A DNA stretch of 7,935 bases from JAZLIC01 sp045617225 (GTDB lineage: Bacteria; Bacillota; Clostridia; Monoglobales; Monoglobaceae): positions 1-7,935 of the forward strand of contig JAZLIC010000021.1 of the NCBI GenBank assembly GCA_045617225.1. The letters are read 5' to 3'. The notes under the pieces are model-generated. The model made no database searches and was not told the origin of the DNA. It saw only the letters and a list, made by a program, of their open reading frames with translations. A program made the translations under genes and the position numbers. Each line of letters opens with the position of its first letter. Positions within the stretch are counted from its first letter, which is position 1. This document shows, piece after piece, positions 6,343-7,935 of the stretch.

Positions 6343-7305
6343 ATGAAAAGAAAACTTTGTTTAATCATTTCGTTATTGTTGGTAATCGGTGCATTTTCAG
6401 CCTGTGCCACCAAAGAGGGCAAGACTGCCATGTCTGTTGCGGAGCAGCTTATAGAGTCCGGCTTATATGAGGAAGCGGCTGAGCAGTGTGCAATAGCCAT
6501 AGGCAACGGTGTAAAAGATGAGAAGTTTGTTCATATGGCAGATACACTTAATGCTTATAATGCGGCGCTTAAATTGTATCAGACTGATAAAATTGACGGT
6601 GCAAAAGTAAAGATTGCCGAAATAGTGGATTATTCAGGTCTTAAATTTGCATCTGAAATAGAGTCTTTGAAAGATAAGATAAACTCTTATGATAAGGTAA
6701 AGGCATCGCTTGATGAAATAAAAGAATTATTTGATTTTGGAAATTATCAAAAGGCTAATGAGCTGCTTAGTGAAATTGATGAGGGTAGCTTGACCGATGG
6801 TTTAAAAAATACTTATGTGCATTTAAAGAATAATGTTGAAGAAAAGTTCAGCGTTTTCACCATTGCTCCGTCTGATACAGACTATAGTCAGTATAGCAAT
6901 AGTTTAACTCTTGCCTATATAACGGGTGCGGAAACAGGCAATGTGTATTTCTGGAATGATGCGGTAAGCGGAAGTTACAGTGCTATCCTTTCTAACGGTA
7001 CTTCGGTATATACCACGGGACAGAAGTCCGGCGGTCGTACATTGATATGCCGTGACGGTATATATGGTTGGGTAACATCAAGGTATTTAAGCTCAAATTA
7101 TACTAAGTCTGCATCATCTACAGCCTATATACAAGGCGCATCAACAGGAAGTGTTTATGTATGGAAAAATTCCACCGGCAACGATTATTATGATACAATA
7201 TCAAACGGTACAAAGGTTAAGCTTACCGGCCGCAGGAAGGATAACAGAACGGAAATTAAATGGGGCAACGGCTATGGCTGGATTACCGATGACTATGTAA
7301 GATAG
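6343..7305 (+). CDS. Lipoprotein with helical domain and two tandem SH3-like repeats
   Basis: A 320-aa predicted surface lipoprotein of unknown function. The signal peptide is short and basic, then hydrophobic, ending in the lipobox FSAC with C21 as the lipidated cysteine. Residues about 27-170 are helix-rich with TPR-like stretches (for example QLIESGLYEEAAEQC and DFGNYQKANELLSEI), though no clean TPR consensus is met. Two repeats follow at about 189-250 and 260-320. They share AYI-GA-TG-VY-W, SNGT-V, RT-I and YGW-T--Y, which fits bacterial SH3 (SH3b) folds that often bind peptidoglycan or peptides; the second repeat ends the protein. The ATG at 6343 is chosen because it opens a good lipoprotein signal and GGGGAG (6333-6338) precedes it; the in-frame ATG at 6331 directly abuts that ribosome site. 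The gene has its own strong promoter. The role could be wall sensing or scaffolding, but nothing in the sequence settles it. Confidence 0.85.
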   Translation: MKRKLCLIISLLLVIGAFSACATKEGKTAMSVAEQLIESGLYEEAAEQCAIAIGNGVKDEKFVHMADTLNAYNAALKLYQTDKIDGAKVKIAEIVDYSGLKFASEIESLKDKINSYDKVKASLDEIKELFDFGNYQKANELLSEIDEGSLTDGLKNTYVHLKNNVEEKFSVFTIAPSDTDYSQYSNSLTLAYITGAETGNVYFWNDAVSGSYSAILSNGTSVYTTGQKSGGRTLICRDGIYGWVTSRYLSSNYTKSASSTAYIQGASTGSVYVWKNSTGNDYYDTISNGTKVKLTGRRKDNRTEIKWGNGYGWITDDYVR

Positions 7306-7306
7306 T

Positions 7307-7354
7307 CTTAAAAGGTTTGCTGAAGAATTGTTTTTGATGGCATAGCTTAAAAGG
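7307..7354. repeat. Direct repeat CTTAAAAGG in the gap before the antiporter
   Basis: CTTAAAAGG occurs at 7307-7315, just after the lipoprotein stop, and at 7346-7354, where it forms part of the AAGGAGA ribosome site of the antiporter gene. The 60-bp gap has no convincing terminator or promoter, so the antiporter may be cotranscribed with the lipoprotein gene. The repeat may be chance in A-rich sequence. Confidence 0.4.
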
Positions 7355-7365
7355 AGAGCTTGTTT

Positions 7366-7935
7366 ATGAATGTTTTATTATCGGTGTCGGTTGCATTGCT
7401 TGCCGGACTTTTGATGACAAGGGTTTTTAAACCCTTAAAGCTTCCGGCAGTTACTGCGTATCTTATCGCAGGTGTCCTTATCGGACCTTATTGCATAGGT
7501 GCATTTGGATTTAACGGAATAGGTTTTCCGTCATCGGATTCGGTAGAAAAGCTTTCTGTAATTTCTGAGGTTGCACTTGGGTTTATTGCATTTTCAATCG
7601 GTAGCGAGTTTAAGCTAAATGACCTTAAAAAGACAGGTAAGCAGGCTTTGGTTATCGGCATTGTGCAAGCTTTGGTTGCAACGCTTTTGGTTGATGTTGC
7701 ACTTTATTTGATACATATTATGATGCCTGATAAAATATCAGTATCACAGGTCATAACTCTCGGTGCGATTGCGACTGCGACTGCTCCGGCGGCGACACTT
7801 ATGGTTGTCAGACAGTATAAGGCAAAAGGACCTCTTACCAAATTATTGCTTCCTATTGTCGCACTTGATGATGCAGTAGGACTTGTAGTATTTGCAGTTT
7901 CATTCGGTATTGCAAAGACCTTGGTAAGTGGCACG
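7366..7935 (+). CDS. Cation:proton antiporter, CPA2 type (3' end outside window)
   Basis: The first 190 codons of a membrane antiporter that runs off the window edge without a stop. AAGGAGA (7351-7357) precedes the ATG at 7366. The protein opens with a hydrophobic helix, then KLPAVTAYLIAGVLIGP (26-42), a strong signature of the Na+/H+ exchanger fold, in which a Pro/Gly-rich second segment follows a short basic loop. About five further hydrophobic segments are visible. Residues 137-144 (TATAPAAT) and D168-D169 in ALDDAVG are the ion-binding core motifs. A DD pair is typical of electrogenic CPA2 exchangers such as NapA, whereas ND marks electroneutral CPA1 members and KefC has QD. It would exchange Na+ or K+ for H+ across the cell membrane. 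The C-terminal half, including any RCK/TrkA-N or universal-stress domain, is not visible, so the exact subfamily is open. Confidence 0.88.
   Translation, partial: MNVLLSVSVALLAGLLMTRVFKPLKLPAVTAYLIAGVLIGPYCIGAFGFNGIGFPSSDSVEKLSVISEVALGFIAFSIGSEFKLNDLKKTGKQALVIGIVQALVATLLVDVALYLIHIMMPDKISVSQVITLGAIATATAPAATLMVVRQYKAKGPLTKLLLPIVALDDAVGLVVFAVSFGIAKTLVSGT

Noticed and set aside
1..7935. Defence system, prophage, insertion sequence or CRISPR array
   Set aside because: No transposase, integrase, phage gene, regularly spaced repeats or toxin-antitoxin pair is visible; the coding content is conserved housekeeping and envelope genes.

Overview
The window looks like a chromosomal stretch from a low-to-moderate GC Gram-positive bacterium of the class Clostridia, probably a spore former. 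The signs are strong AGGAG-type ribosome binding sites, near-consensus housekeeping promoters, a Clostridia-style DnaE with an intact PHP domain, a CwlD-type cortex amidase, a Gram-positive lipoprotein signal, and a possible whiA end just before dnaE. I cannot name a species.

Layout, all genes on the + strand. Positions 1-33 hold the last ten codons of an upstream gene, perhaps whiA. Then come dnaE (58-3474, DNA polymerase III alpha) and a compact biotin-protein ligase gene, birA (3471-4244), overlapping by 4 nt. A 13-bp hairpin follows birA; its 3' arm also carries the Shine-Dalgarno sequence of the next gene. That gene is an exported polysaccharide deacetylase (4289-5158), followed after 21 nt by cwlD (5180-5896), a membrane-anchored N-acetylmuramoyl-L-alanine amidase. 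A self-contained tRNA unit comes next: a perfect-consensus promoter, tRNA-Leu(GAG), tRNA-Gln(CUG) and a strong terminator (5927-6192). The following 80 bp contain no gene but can fold into two hairpins with a possible pseudoknot. A second strong promoter (6275-6304), overlain by inverted repeats, drives a lipoprotein with two tandem SH3-like repeats (6343-7305). The window ends inside a CPA2-type cation:proton antiporter gene (7366-7935, 3' end missing).

Functionally, dnaE and birA are housekeeping genes for replication and biotin attachment. The deacetylase and CwlD both act on cell-wall glycan outside the membrane. CwlD is known to work with a deacetylase in making the muramic-delta-lactam of the spore cortex, so their adjacency is suggestive, although this deacetylase does not look like PdaA. 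The SH3-repeat lipoprotein probably also sits at the envelope. I found no phage, insertion sequence, CRISPR array or defence system. The most noteworthy items are regulatory: the hairpin that buries a start site, and the structured gap with inverted repeats over the lipoprotein promoter.
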